Part shown: in pieces, positions 44,764-51,528 of the stretch
How the letters are laid out: each line of letters begins with the position of its first letter
How positions within the stretch are numbered: position 1 is the first letter of the stretch
Made by a program: the position numbers and the translations under genes
The notes under the pieces: model-generated
Told to the model about the DNA's origin: nothing
Seen by the model: the letters and a program-made list of their open reading frames with translations, nothing else
Databases searched by the model: none
Source: Chryseobacterium sp. CY350
Lineage (GTDB): Bacteria; Bacteroidota; Bacteroidia; Flavobacteriales; Weeksellaceae
Direction of reading: 5' to 3'
Length of the DNA: 64,000 nucleotides
Assembly (NCBI RefSeq): GCF_027945075.1
Contig: NZ_CP116034.1
Coordinates: 3,658,001-3,722,000, forward strand

Positions 44764-45219
44764 TTATTGAAATATAATCGGTTTTGTGCTTTTAGGAATT
44801 TTCACAATATGATAGGGTTGCGTTACAACTGCCGTCACGTTTCCTGTTAACAGTTTTTCAACATCAACGATGATGTTTTGAGGATTTTCGTCAACAGCAA
44901 TAATGTCGATAGAATGTCCGCCATTGGGAAAAACCTGATCAAAGGTTGCAATAATCATAAACTGATTAAAATCTACATTAGTTTCTGTGAAACCACCTGA
45001 AATATTATTGGAAGCATCTAAGTTATTAAGAAGAGTGTTCCATTGTGCAGAGGTTGTGATGACGGTATTTTGCTGCGGAATATTATTTCCAACCAAATCA
45101 CCTTTCCCGATTAGCTGTACAGTTACAGGAGTTTTGCTTTCAGTATTCTCTTCTTGATCCCTACACGAATTTAAAATAAAGAAAACCGAACAAAATAATA
45201 GAAGTAGATAATTTTTCAT
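44764..45219 (-). CDS. lipoprotein with PrcB C-terminal-like domain
   Basis: A 151-residue lipoprotein (lipobox FILNSC, cysteine at about residue 19) with a linker and a domain of about 95 residues. The domain has VDFNQFMIIATFDQVFPNGGHSIDII, then VTAVVTQPYHIVKIPKS. This follows the PrcB C-terminal pattern (strand, GGY/H turn, and QPYHIVKI near the end). PrcB was described with a protease complex of Treponema; in flavobacteria such proteins are lipoproteins without tested role. Its upstream sequence repeats the ECF-type element of the next gene. Confidence 0.75.
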   Translation of the reverse strand: MKNYLLLLFCSVFFILNSCRDQEENTESKTPVTVQLIGKGDLVGNNIPQQNTVITTSAQWNTLLNNLDASNNISGGFTETNVDFNQFMIIATFDQVFPNGGHSIDIIAVDENPQNIIVDVEKLLTGNVTAVVTQPYHIVKIPKSTKPIIFQ

Positions 45220-45242
45220 AATTGATCATTTTTTGGTTACAA

Positions 45243-45273
45243 TTATAAGATGCAGAAAATTCAAAAGGTTGCA
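45243..45273 (-). promoter_or_regulatory. ECF-type promoter before the PrcB-type lipoprotein gene
   Basis: On the minus strand TGCAACCTTTTG, then AATTTTC, then TGCATCTTATAA, 23 bases before the ATG. It is nearly identical to the element at 44726-44756. Two neighbouring genes with the same promoter argue for a shared regulator. Confidence 0.7.
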
Positions 45274-45331
45274 GCAAGTATATAAAAAAAGACTCAAAAT
45301 TTTTGAGCCTTCTATATTTTAATTTTAAATA

Positions 45332-45766
45332 TCACTTTTTAATAATATTATTCGTCATCGTTGTATGACTGATTAACTGGTCTTTTTCGTCCCGAATTTC
45401 AATTTCAGAAACGTGCATTGTTTTTCCTTTTCTGATGAATCTTGCTACTGCCGTAACGATTCCGTCTTTTTTGCTTCTTAAATGATTCGAATTTATATTT
45501 GTTCCTACACCGAAATATTTGCTTCCGTCAATGAACATATTCGAAAGGCTAGAACCCATAGTTTCGGCTAATACACAAGTTGCTCCGCCATGCATAATCC
45601 CGAAAGGCTGATGAATTTTCGGCGTAACAGGCATTGTTGCGGTAAGAGTTTCGTTTTCGAGATCGATGTCGATGAATTGTATGTCAAGAGTTTTTGCAAA
45701 GGTTTCTTCACCCCAATTATTAATAAATTCTAAGATCTCTTTTTTTGTTTTGCCTTCTGTATACAT
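45332..45766 (-). CDS. PaaI-type hotdog thioesterase
   Basis: A 144-residue hotdog-fold protein with the PaaI pattern HQPFGIMHGGATCVLAETMGSSLS at about residues 53-76. NSNHLRSKKDGIVTAVARFIRKGKTMHVSEIEIRDE is the second conserved block. Such enzymes hydrolyse aromatic or fatty acyl-CoA. In several flavobacteria a gene of this type lies next to isochorismate synthase and is a candidate for 1,4-dihydroxy-2-naphthoyl-CoA thioesterase in menaquinone synthesis. Here menF lies 3.7 kb away on the same strand. Confidence 0.85.
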   Translation of the reverse strand: MYTEGKTKKEILEFINNWGEETFAKTLDIQFIDIDLENETLTATMPVTPKIHQPFGIMHGGATCVLAETMGSSLSNMFIDGSKYFGVGTNINSNHLRSKKDGIVTAVARFIRKGKTMHVSEIEIRDEKDQLISHTTMTNNIIKK

Positions 45767-45807
45767 GTTTTAAATAACTAATGAGTAATTGCTAACGGTA
45801 ATCTTCC

Positions 45808-45845
45808 TTCTAACTTCTAACTTCTAACTTCTAACTTCTAACTTC
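45808..45845. repeat. 7-base tandem repeat (TTCTAAC) x5 across the end of the acyltransferase gene
   Basis: Five perfect copies of TTCTAAC (45808-45842) plus a partial copy. The stop codon of the acyltransferase gene (45831-45833) lies inside it. Confidence 0.95.
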
Positions 45846-46421
45846 ATCTCCTATAATATTCGGATTCCAGTTGGATGGAATTTTAGGACCGATATCGTAT
45901 TTGATATAATAATTTTGAATTTCTTCCATGATTTCCAGGAAAGATGCCGAAGCTATTCTTTCATACGGAATTGTATAGCCGAGGTAAACAATATTTCTCT
46001 TGAAATCTCCCGCTGCCAAAACAATCGGAACCTTCGCTGCCAAAGCCATGTGATAAAAACCCTTCCGCCATTTCGGAACCCAGCTTCTGGTTCCTTCAGG
46101 AGTAATTACAAGACTAAAATCATCTTTCTTAAATTCATTGGCTACGAAATTAATCAGATCATTTTTCTGGCTTCTGTCGATGCCGATTCCTCCCAGTCCA
46201 CGAACTACCGAACCGTACCAAGCTTTAGTGTGAGCATCTTTAATGATGATTTTCAAAGGTTTTCCGAGAGTCCAATAGGCAAGATTTCCCAAAAGATATT
46301 CCATATTGTGCGTGTGTGGTGCTACCACCAGAATACAACGATTGAGACTGTTGGCATCGCCTTGTAAAACGACTTTCCAACCCAGAATTTTTAGCATCAG
46401 TTTGCCAATCAGCTTTTTCAT
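45831..46421 (-). CDS. lysophospholipid (1-acylglycerol-3-phosphate) acyltransferase
   Basis: A 196-residue PlsC-type acyltransferase. The catalytic block is APHTHNMEYLLGNL at about residues 34-47 (H-x4-E instead of the usual H-x4-D), the second is VRGLGGIGIDRSQKNDL, and the third is ITPEGTRSWVPKWRKGFYHMAL. It would act at the inner membrane on phospholipids or other lipids. The C-terminal residues lie within the heptamer repeat. The variant HxxxxE occurs in several bacterial groups. Confidence 0.82.
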   Translation of the reverse strand: MKKLIGKLMLKILGWKVVLQGDANSLNRCILVVAPHTHNMEYLLGNLAYWTLGKPLKIIIKDAHTKAWYGSVVRGLGGIGIDRSQKNDLINFVANEFKKDDFSLVITPEGTRSWVPKWRKGFYHMALAAKVPIVLAAGDFKRNIVYLGYTIPYERIASASFLEIMEEIQNYYIKYDIGPKIPSNWNPNIIGDEVRS

Positions 46422-46441
46422 TAATTTAATTTTAAAAACAA

Positions 46442-46471
46442 AAAAGTATAACCAGATAGTGGTTATACTTT
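46442..46471 (-). terminator. intrinsic terminator of the 20-codon gene
   Basis: Perfect 12-base arms AAAGTATAACCA (46443-46454) and TGGTTATACTTT (46460-46471) with a 5-base loop. On the minus strand the stem is followed by TTTTTGTTTTT. No other minus-strand gene lies between it and the PspC gene, so it ends the small unit at 46498-46560. Confidence 0.9.
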
Positions 46472-46497
46472 ACAAATATATTGAAATATTATGTCTC

Positions 46498-46560
46498 TTA
46501 AAATAATCCGCTGATTAAATCTGCGATTTTTACTGCGATCTCTAAAACTACTTGTACCAT
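46498..46560 (-). CDS. 20-residue amphipathic peptide
   Basis: Minus-strand reading frame ATG (46560-46558) to TAA (46500-46498), encoding MVQVVLEIAVKIADLISGLF. Polar residues fall at 3, 7, 11, 14 and 17-18, which is the spacing of an amphipathic helix with one polar and one broad hydrophobic face. An upstream stop in frame limits the start to this ATG. A strong terminator follows 27 bases after the stop. A TATATTCG element (one mismatch to TAnnTTTG) lies about 45-50 bases upstream. It resembles in form phenol-soluble-modulin-like peptides and small membrane-active toxins, but I know no relative. It is too short for routine gene calling. Confidence 0.6.
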   Translation of the reverse strand: MVQVVLEIAVKIADLISGLF

Positions 46561-46719
46561 GATTTGATGTTTTTGTGTTGGTTAAATTTTTTACGAATAT
46601 AAGACTATTTTAGTATATAAACCACTAATTAATGAAGAATTTTTAGTTTTTATTGAGAGTAGAAGGGTGTGGGTTTCAAACATTTGCTATTCATCCACAC
46701 CTTCATTCACTCTCTCAGG

Positions 46720-48438
46720 TTAATTATTTGGTTTAATCGAAAATTCTTTTTTACCGTCTTTTATCTTGATGTCTACATCCTTCATTTTATCGATATTCAT
46801 CTTCATGGTATCCATGATTTTTTCAGCTTCATTTTTTTGATATTTCTTTCCATTAATGATCACGCTGTCTTTATCATTATCGCTGTATTCGATGGTAGCA
46901 CCGTTGATTGAGATTTTATTTTTTTCAATTTGAATATTACCGGTTTCATCATCATTGTCTTCTTCGTCATTGTCGTTGATACCGTTTCCGTCTGTGTCAC
47001 CGTCAAAATTGATTCCGTCTTTCTTTAAAGGGATAACGACTGCGTTTTGCGGAATTACCAATTCATAATCAATGCTGTAATCTCTGAAACGGTGATCATA
47101 AGGATATTTAATATAGTTCGGAAGAATTACTTTATTTCCAACGATTTCTACAGGAATACTTGCGTTAAGCGGAATATTATAACCTTTAGCTTCTTTTTTA
47201 ATGATTAAATATGGTGTTTTAATATCAGCTTTTCTCGTTACATCTACATGAACCCAGTCTTTTTCGTAAACAGATATTTTATCAGAATAGATATCGTCAT
47301 CATATCCTTTAAAGTTTTGAGGTATCGTAATTTGCTTAATATCAACATAAATACTATCTGAAGTTGTAGGAATGGCAATCTCTTCTGTATCCTCTTTATG
47401 ACCTTTTAAAAACATATCTTTTTTAGCCATGCTGATTCCGAAATAAGTGGAAACTGCGATTAATGCAAGAATCAATGCTCCGATTACCCAACCTGTATTT
47501 CTCAGTTTTGTTTTTGGTGAAATTAATTTCATGCTCAATAACCCAAATAACAATGCCGGAATCAGACTTCCTAAAACGATCATTACCATAATGATGTATT
47601 TCATTCCATCATTATCAAAATAAAAATCCATTTGATTGATTGGAGGAAAGCTGTCGTTGCCCATGAAGCCAAAGACTACAAAAACACCAATCAGACATCC
47701 AAATGACATTAATGCAAAAATTCCTCCTAGAAAATAACGGATTACGTTCCAGATTCCGCTTCCTGCATTATTGATATAAGGTTTGTTTTCGATGTAGATT
47801 TCTCCGACTCTCTGCGTAGATTCATTAGCAAACTGTACAAGTTTGTTAGATTCGTTTTTAAGATTGTCGAAGTTCATAGGCTTTCCCTTCATTTTCAAAA
47901 AATCTGCTGCCGTTTCTGCTTTTGGTAAAACAACCCAAAGTATAATGTACAGAAGACCGATCAAAGACGAAGAAATTGCTGCCGTAAAAATCCCCAGAAC
48001 GAAAATCCCTAACCAGATTGCTCTCATTGCCGTGATATCCATCCCAACGTAATGAGCCAAACCTGCACAAACACCGGCAATTTTTTGTCTTTCAGGATCA
48101 CGGAACAATTGTCTTTTGTCTGTGTACGTTGTTCCTGAGCTTTCTCTTTTTGTATTTTTTTCAGAATAATAAGCTTCTTCCTGCTCTTCGATCTTTTCAG
48201 GAGAACCGATTTGAGCAATTACTCTTTCTACGTCTGTATCGTTGATTACTTCTCGTTTTCCTAAAGTATCTCTGAAGATTTCAACCATTCTTATTTCTAT
48301 ATCGTGCATTACCTCGTCTGCTTCAGAAGCCTCTAGTGAGCTTCTAAGAGCGTTAAGATAATCGCTGAGCTTTATATATGCGTGTTCTTCTATAGTAAAA
48401 GAAAAACCTGCGAGTCCTATTGAGAGTGTCTTGTTCAT
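46720..48438 (-). CDS. PspC-domain envelope protein
   Basis: A 572-residue protein. The N-terminal domain (about residues 1-110) has the helical pattern seen in PspC/DUF1700-type proteins. The PspC domain follows (RQLFRDPERQKIAGVCAGLAHYVGMDITAMRAIW). Four or five membrane segments lie between about residues 138 and 345, then a beta-rich domain with VIIPLKKDGINFDGDTDGNGINDND and an acidic linker. The C-terminal part (IEYSDNDKDSVIINGKKYQKNEAEKIMDTM) is soluble. PspC proteins belong to the phage-shock type envelope stress response. The PadR gene lies 11 bases upstream, which suggests control by that regulator. Confidence 0.85.
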   Translation of the reverse strand: MNKTLSIGLAGFSFTIEEHAYIKLSDYLNALRSSLEASEADEVMHDIEIRMVEIFRDTLGKREVINDTDVERVIAQIGSPEKIEEQEEAYYSEKNTKRESSGTTYTDKRQLFRDPERQKIAGVCAGLAHYVGMDITAMRAIWLGIFVLGIFTAAISSSLIGLLYIILWVVLPKAETAADFLKMKGKPMNFDNLKNESNKLVQFANESTQRVGEIYIENKPYINNAGSGIWNVIRYFLGGIFALMSFGCLIGVFVVFGFMGNDSFPPINQMDFYFDNDGMKYIIMVMIVLGSLIPALLFGLLSMKLISPKTKLRNTGWVIGALILALIAVSTYFGISMAKKDMFLKGHKEDTEEIAIPTTSDSIYVDIKQITIPQNFKGYDDDIYSDKISVYEKDWVHVDVTRKADIKTPYLIIKKEAKGYNIPLNASIPVEIVGNKVILPNYIKYPYDHRFRDYSIDYELVIPQNAVVIPLKKDGINFDGDTDGNGINDNDEEDNDDETGNIQIEKNKISINGATIEYSDNDKDSVIINGKKYQKNEAEKIMDTMKMNIDKMKDVDIKIKDGKKEFSIKPNN

Positions 48439-48449
48439 AGCTTTTGTTT

Positions 48450-48779
48450 TTAAATATTTTGAGTGATTTGGTTTACAGAATTTGTCAGTTCTTTCCAGGT
48501 ATTTTGCAGTTCAGCTAGAAAAGTTTTGCCTTTTTCTGTTATCTGATAGTATTTTCTTGGCGGCCCTCCGGTAGATTCTTCCCATCTGTAAGAGAGAAAT
48601 TCTCCGTTTTTCAATCGGGTTAAAAGAGGATAGAGGGTTCCTTCCACTACATCCAGTTTTCCTTTTTTCAGTTCATCAATTAAATCAGAAACATACATTT
48701 CGCGATTATTGATGAGGCTTAAAATACAGAATTCCAGAATCCCTTTTCGCATTTGCGCTTTGGTATTTTCAGTATTCAT
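48450..48779 (-). CDS. PadR-family transcriptional repressor
   Basis: A 109-residue winged-helix regulator. The PadR core is clear: RKGILEFCILSLINNREMYVSDLIDELKKGKLDVVEGTLYPLLTRLKNGEFLSYRWEESTGGPPRKYYQITEKGK. It precedes the PspC gene by 11 bases and is probably transcribed with it. A promoter with a palindrome over its -7 box lies upstream (48855-48889). It likely represses itself and the PspC gene. Confidence 0.92.
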   Translation of the reverse strand: MNTENTKAQMRKGILEFCILSLINNREMYVSDLIDELKKGKLDVVEGTLYPLLTRLKNGEFLSYRWEESTGGPPRKYYQITEKGKTFLAELQNTWKELTNSVNQITQNI

Positions 48780-48854
48780 CTTTATTAAGTTTGTTAATTA
48801 GTTATATAAAATCAGATTTCGTTTCTAGCTAGTTAAACCTTCTCCGATTCTACA

Positions 48855-48889
48855 TTACAAAGATATGTAATTAAAATGGTAATATGCAA
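48855..48889 (-). promoter_or_regulatory. promoter with palindromic operator for padR-pspC
   Basis: On the minus strand TTG (48889-48887), a 21-base spacer and TATCTTTG (48865-48858). The -7 box lies inside the palindrome TTACATATCTTTGTAA (48870-48855), a likely binding site for the PadR protein. Confidence 0.65.
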
Positions 48890-49015
48890 TACAAAGTAGT
48901 GAAATTATTTTTAAATTTACATTAAAGTATTGAATATCAGTGATAAATATTTTTATTTCTATTTATCACTATCAATTCATTTTCTTACAAAGCAGTTAGA
49001 TTCCTTACTTTTTCT

Positions 49016-49023
49016 TATTTTTG
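49016..49023 (+). promoter_or_regulatory. TAnnTTTG element just before the HD-hydrolase gene
   Basis: TATTTTTG ends 3 bases before the ATG at 49027. No TTG lies at the normal distance. Confidence 0.45.
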
Positions 49024-49026
49024 AAG

Positions 49027-49617
49027 ATGAAAATTAAAAAGGAAATTGATTTTATTATCGCAATCGATGCTTTAAAAAATGTCCAGAGAAGAAATTATAA
49101 CGCCGACGATTCCCGAAGAGAAAATACTGCCGAACATTCTTGGCAGATCATTATATTGGCGCAGATTCTCTTTCCTTACGCAAAAAACAGAGCAGACATC
49201 GATTTGTTGCGAGTAATCAGAATGCTTTCAATTCATGATTTGGTTGAAATTGAAGCAGGTGATACCTTTATTTTTGATGAAGCAGCAATGGTGGGCAAGT
49301 TCGAAAGAGAAAAAATATCAGCTCAGAATATATTTGGAATTATAGATGAGCCAATTCGTTCAGAATTTTTCAATCTCTGGTTAGAATTTGAAGAAGAGCA
49401 AACTCCTGATGCAATATTTGCCTGTGCAATTGATAGAATAATGCCTTTCATTCTCAATTCTCATACATCAGGAAAAAGCTGGACGGAAGCTGCGGTAACC
49501 GAAATACAGGTAAGAAACATGCTCGAAAATGCGATAAGCAGAGCTTCTGACGAGATGGGAGAGGCTTTCCAATTTTTAATGATTAAAAATCTTGAAACGG
49601 AGAAGGTTTTGAAATAA
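49027..49617 (+). CDS. HD-domain hydrolase (YfbR/HDDC2-like)
   Basis: The start is the ATG at 49027 (MKIKKEIDFIIAIDALKNVQRRN); the TTG at 49021 adds two residues. The 196-residue protein has an HD fold: NTAEHSWQIIILAQI (histidine of motif H), MLSIHDLVEIEAGD (the HD pair), and FACAIDRIMPFILN with the final aspartate. The arrangement HSW...HDLVE fits the 5'-nucleotidase subgroup of YfbR and HDDC2, which act on deoxynucleoside monophosphates. The substrate is not fixed by sequence. Confidence 0.85.
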   Translation: MKIKKEIDFIIAIDALKNVQRRNYNADDSRRENTAEHSWQIIILAQILFPYAKNRADIDLLRVIRMLSIHDLVEIEAGDTFIFDEAAMVGKFEREKISAQNIFGIIDEPIRSEFFNLWLEFEEEQTPDAIFACAIDRIMPFILNSHTSGKSWTEAAVTEIQVRNMLENAISRASDEMGEAFQFLMIKNLETEKVLK

Positions 49618-49685
49618 TTTTTTTAAAATTTTAAAATACTTCTGAAAACTTTGGTGTGCTGATTGTTGTATTTCCTAAAAAAGGT

Positions 49686-49913
49686 ATGCAGACAAAAGAT
49701 TACAGCAGAGAAGATCTACAATATCATCAAAGTGAAAATAACTACACGCTTTCGATACCGAAAAAGTTTTTGAGTGTAAAAGATCTTAAGGTCTTAAAAA
49801 AAAATCATGACGGCAGTTTTTCGGATGCTGATGTAACGGTACGTGACGAAGAACATAATATTTTGATTATAACGACGATCCCGATAGATATTCGGCTTGA
49901 AATTTTAGATTAA
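49686..49913 (+). CDS. small hypothetical protein
   Basis: A 75-residue protein starting at the ATG on 49686 (MQTKDYSREDLQYHQSENNY). An earlier GTG at 49656 would add ten residues with a doubtful hydrophobic start. It contains SENNYTLSIPKKFLSVKDLKVL and IITTIPIDIRLEILD and probably is mixed alpha-beta. No family is recognised. Spacing to the HD gene is about 70 bases on the same strand. Confidence 0.5.
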   Translation: MQTKDYSREDLQYHQSENNYTLSIPKKFLSVKDLKVLKKNHDGSFSDADVTVRDEEHNILIITTIPIDIRLEILD

Positions 49914-49935
49914 ATCTGAAATTTTCGTTAAGGTG

Positions 49936-49972
49936 GAAAAAAGGTTTCGGCGGGCAAAGCCCGCCGAAACCT
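49936..49972 (-). terminator. strong GC-rich hairpin terminator after the thioesterase gene
   Basis: Perfect 14-base arms AGGTTTCGGCGGGC (49942-49955) and GCCCGCCGAAACCT (49959-49972) around AAA. On the minus strand it is followed by TTTTTTCC. It also lies close behind the plus-strand gene ending at 49913, but the T-run fits the minus strand. Confidence 0.85.
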
Positions 49973-49980
49973 ACCTGAAT

Positions 49981-50364
49981 TTATAGTATTTGAATTGGTT
50001 TCTTAGATTCGTCAATCGCTACAAAAGTAAAATCACCCACTATTGCTTTTTCCCTTTCGTAAGAATACATTTGCTCGGTGTAGATTTCTACATTCACCTT
50101 CATACTTGTTTTTCCTACATGAGAAACTTTCCCGATCAGTTCTACAATCGTTCCTGCCGGAATTGGTTTTTTAAAATCGATTTTATCGCTGCTTACGGTT
50201 ACCACTCGTTTCCTTGCAAAACGTGTTGCGGTGATAAAAGCAACTTCATCCATCAACTGCATCGCTGTGCCGCCGAAAAGTGTGTCATAATGATTGGTTG
50301 TATTGGGGAAAACCGCTTTAAAAATTCGCGTTTCGGAGTTTGTAATTCTTTCTTCTGTAGTCAT
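49981..50364 (-). CDS. acyl-CoA thioesterase (YciA/BFIT type hotdog)
   Basis: A 127-residue hotdog protein. The helical block TLFGGTAMQLMDEVAFITATRFARKRVVTVSSDKIDFKKPIPAGTIVELIGKV is the acyl-CoA thioesterase (YciA) signature, with the catalytic aspartate in MDEV. It would hydrolyse medium- or long-chain acyl-CoA in the cytosol. It is preceded by a cobalamin riboswitch on the same strand, which is unusual, since these enzymes have no link to B12. A 21-codon open frame lies between riboswitch and gene. Confidence 0.9.
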   Translation of the reverse strand: MTTEERITNSETRIFKAVFPNTTNHYDTLFGGTAMQLMDEVAFITATRFARKRVVTVSSDKIDFKKPIPAGTIVELIGKVSHVGKTSMKVNVEIYTEQMYSYEREKAIVGDFTFVAIDESKKPIQIL

Positions 50365-50378
50365 ATTTCATTTTTAAA

Positions 50379-50444
50379 TTAATGCGAAAATGAAAAGATT
50401 GAAACAAACAGAAACAGCAGGAACATGAAATTCCTGAATACCAT
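50379..50444 (-). pseudogene. 21-codon hydrophobic frame, possible stub of a lost B12 receptor
   Basis: Minus-strand ATG (50444-50442) to TAA (50381-50379). The product begins MVFRNFMFLLFLFVSIF and ends SFSH. It looks like a signal peptide cut just before its cleavage site, where AQ would be expected in this group. It lies directly behind a cobalamin riboswitch, the usual place of a TonB-dependent B12 receptor gene. It could also be a leader peptide for the thioesterase gene that starts 14 bases later. Confidence 0.45.
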
Positions 50445-50483
50445 AAGATCAACAAACTTCAGATCGCGAAAGTTTTTGTCTAA

Positions 50484-50643
50484 AGAAAAATGGCAGGTCT
50501 CCTGACTTGTAACATCTTTATTTCCTTCCCATACACCTTGCACAGTGGTTTTTAATAAAGACTCAGTTACTTTACAGTTGCGCGACAGCTCGTGATTTTC
50601 ACACGATTCCCTTTTCATCTGCGGTTAAGCAGAACCAATTTTC
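50484..50643 (-). promoter_or_regulatory. cobalamin riboswitch
   Basis: On the minus strand the conserved parts occur in the right order: GGTTCTGC, GATGAAAAGGGAATCGTGTG, AAAATCACGAGCTGTCGCGC and CAACTGTAA (B12 core, 50572-50611), then CCACTGTGCA and TATGGGAAGG (P13 loop), and finally AGTCAGGAGACCTGCC (50492-50507). The set is typical of class-I cobalamin riboswitches of Bacteroidota. It would switch off expression when adenosylcobalamin is plentiful. The next downstream full gene is the acyl-CoA thioesterase (50364). Confidence 0.93.
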
Positions 50644-50673
50644 GGGAAAGCTAAATTTTAACTTTTCCGTGGG

Positions 50674-50681
50674 CAAAAATA
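50674..50681 (-). promoter_or_regulatory. promoter element of the riboswitch transcript
   Basis: TATTTTTG on the minus strand, about 30 bases upstream of the riboswitch. No TTG lies 17-22 bases further up. Confidence 0.5.
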
Positions 50682-50697
50682 ATGATAAATAGATGAA

Positions 50698-51495
50698 TTA
50701 TTCAGGATTTTTAAAAATAATCTGACTGATTACTTTTCCTTCCTTGATAGTCCAGAGCGTCGTGTATCTGTTCGCTCCCGAACCGTTGATCATATAAAGA
50801 AAAATATGATCGTCGTCGATAGAAGTCACTCCGATGTTTTCGAAATCCATCGTAGGTTGAAACATATTCTTAATGGCTTCTCTCACAAAAACAGAACCTC
50901 TTCCTGGTTGTTGTACTCTGATCGATTTGATCTCGGTCATTCCTACAGGCAATTCCTTATCAATTCCCCATGGTTTTACTTTGTCGATCGAGGTGATATT
51001 TCCATCAGTATCTTTTACCTGCTTGCGGAACCCGGCATTTGAAGGGTAAATATCAATAACGACTTTACTTCTCTGCGCTGTCGGAATTTTTGGGTTGTTG
51101 TTATCGGTGAAAATGATAGATTTTCCGTTTTTAGATTTTGACGGTGTAAATTGTGGAAGCTGATCAATAAAAGCGATACGGTCTTTATTCACCATTCCTT
51201 CTTTCATCAGGCTGTCGTATCTTACAAAAGGTTTTTCGGTTTCTTCTTTTTCCGGATATTTGATCCAGATCCAGTCGGTTTCTCCCGGAGCAGGCTTTAC
51301 ATAAACAAAGACATCACCTTTTTTCATTCGGATTTTGTCAACGATTTTTCGGTAGTCTTCTTTGTGAACACGCACCATTGCATAACCTTCGGTTGCTTTT
51401 ACAACTCCGAAAGGCACTTTATTCTGTGCAAAAAGCAGCGAAAAAGAAAAAATACTGAATACCGATAAATAAATCGCTTTGTTGATGAAAGTCAT
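50698..51495 (-). CDS. secreted protein, function unknown
   Basis: The start is the ATG at 51495 (MTFINKAIYLSVFSIFSFSLLFAQ); a longer reading to 51519 adds eight residues without a signal pattern. The 265-residue protein has a signal peptide and a beta-rich body with WIKYPEKEETEKPFVRYDSLMKEGMVNKDRI. No enzymatic motif is visible. It is preceded by a TATCTTTG element at 51517-51524. Confidence 0.7.
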   Translation of the reverse strand: MTFINKAIYLSVFSIFSFSLLFAQNKVPFGVVKATEGYAMVRVHKEDYRKIVDKIRMKKGDVFVYVKPAPGETDWIWIKYPEKEETEKPFVRYDSLMKEGMVNKDRIAFIDQLPQFTPSKSKNGKSIIFTDNNNPKIPTAQRSKVVIDIYPSNAGFRKQVKDTDGNITSIDKVKPWGIDKELPVGMTEIKSIRVQQPGRGSVFVREAIKNMFQPTMDFENIGVTSIDDDHIFLYMINGSGANRYTTLWTIKEGKVISQIIFKNPE

Positions 51496-51516
51496 TTGGA
51501 AAGAATATTTATACCT

Positions 51517-51524
51517 CAAAGATA
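51517..51524 (-). promoter_or_regulatory. TAnnTTTG element for the 50698-51495 gene
   Basis: TATCTTTG on the minus strand, 21 bases before the ATG. No TTG is seen at the usual distance. Confidence 0.4.
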
Positions 51525-51528
51525 TAAA

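Noticed and set aside
45915..46367. 150-codon plus-strand frame
   Set aside because: It is antisense to the acyltransferase gene with intact motifs on the other strand.
49990..50382. 130-codon plus-strand frame
   Set aside because: It is antisense to the acyl-CoA thioesterase, which has the clear hotdog signature.
50445..50618. N-terminal part of a 79-codon minus-strand frame
   Set aside because: It crosses the cobalamin riboswitch. Only the last 21 codons after the riboswitch could be a peptide.
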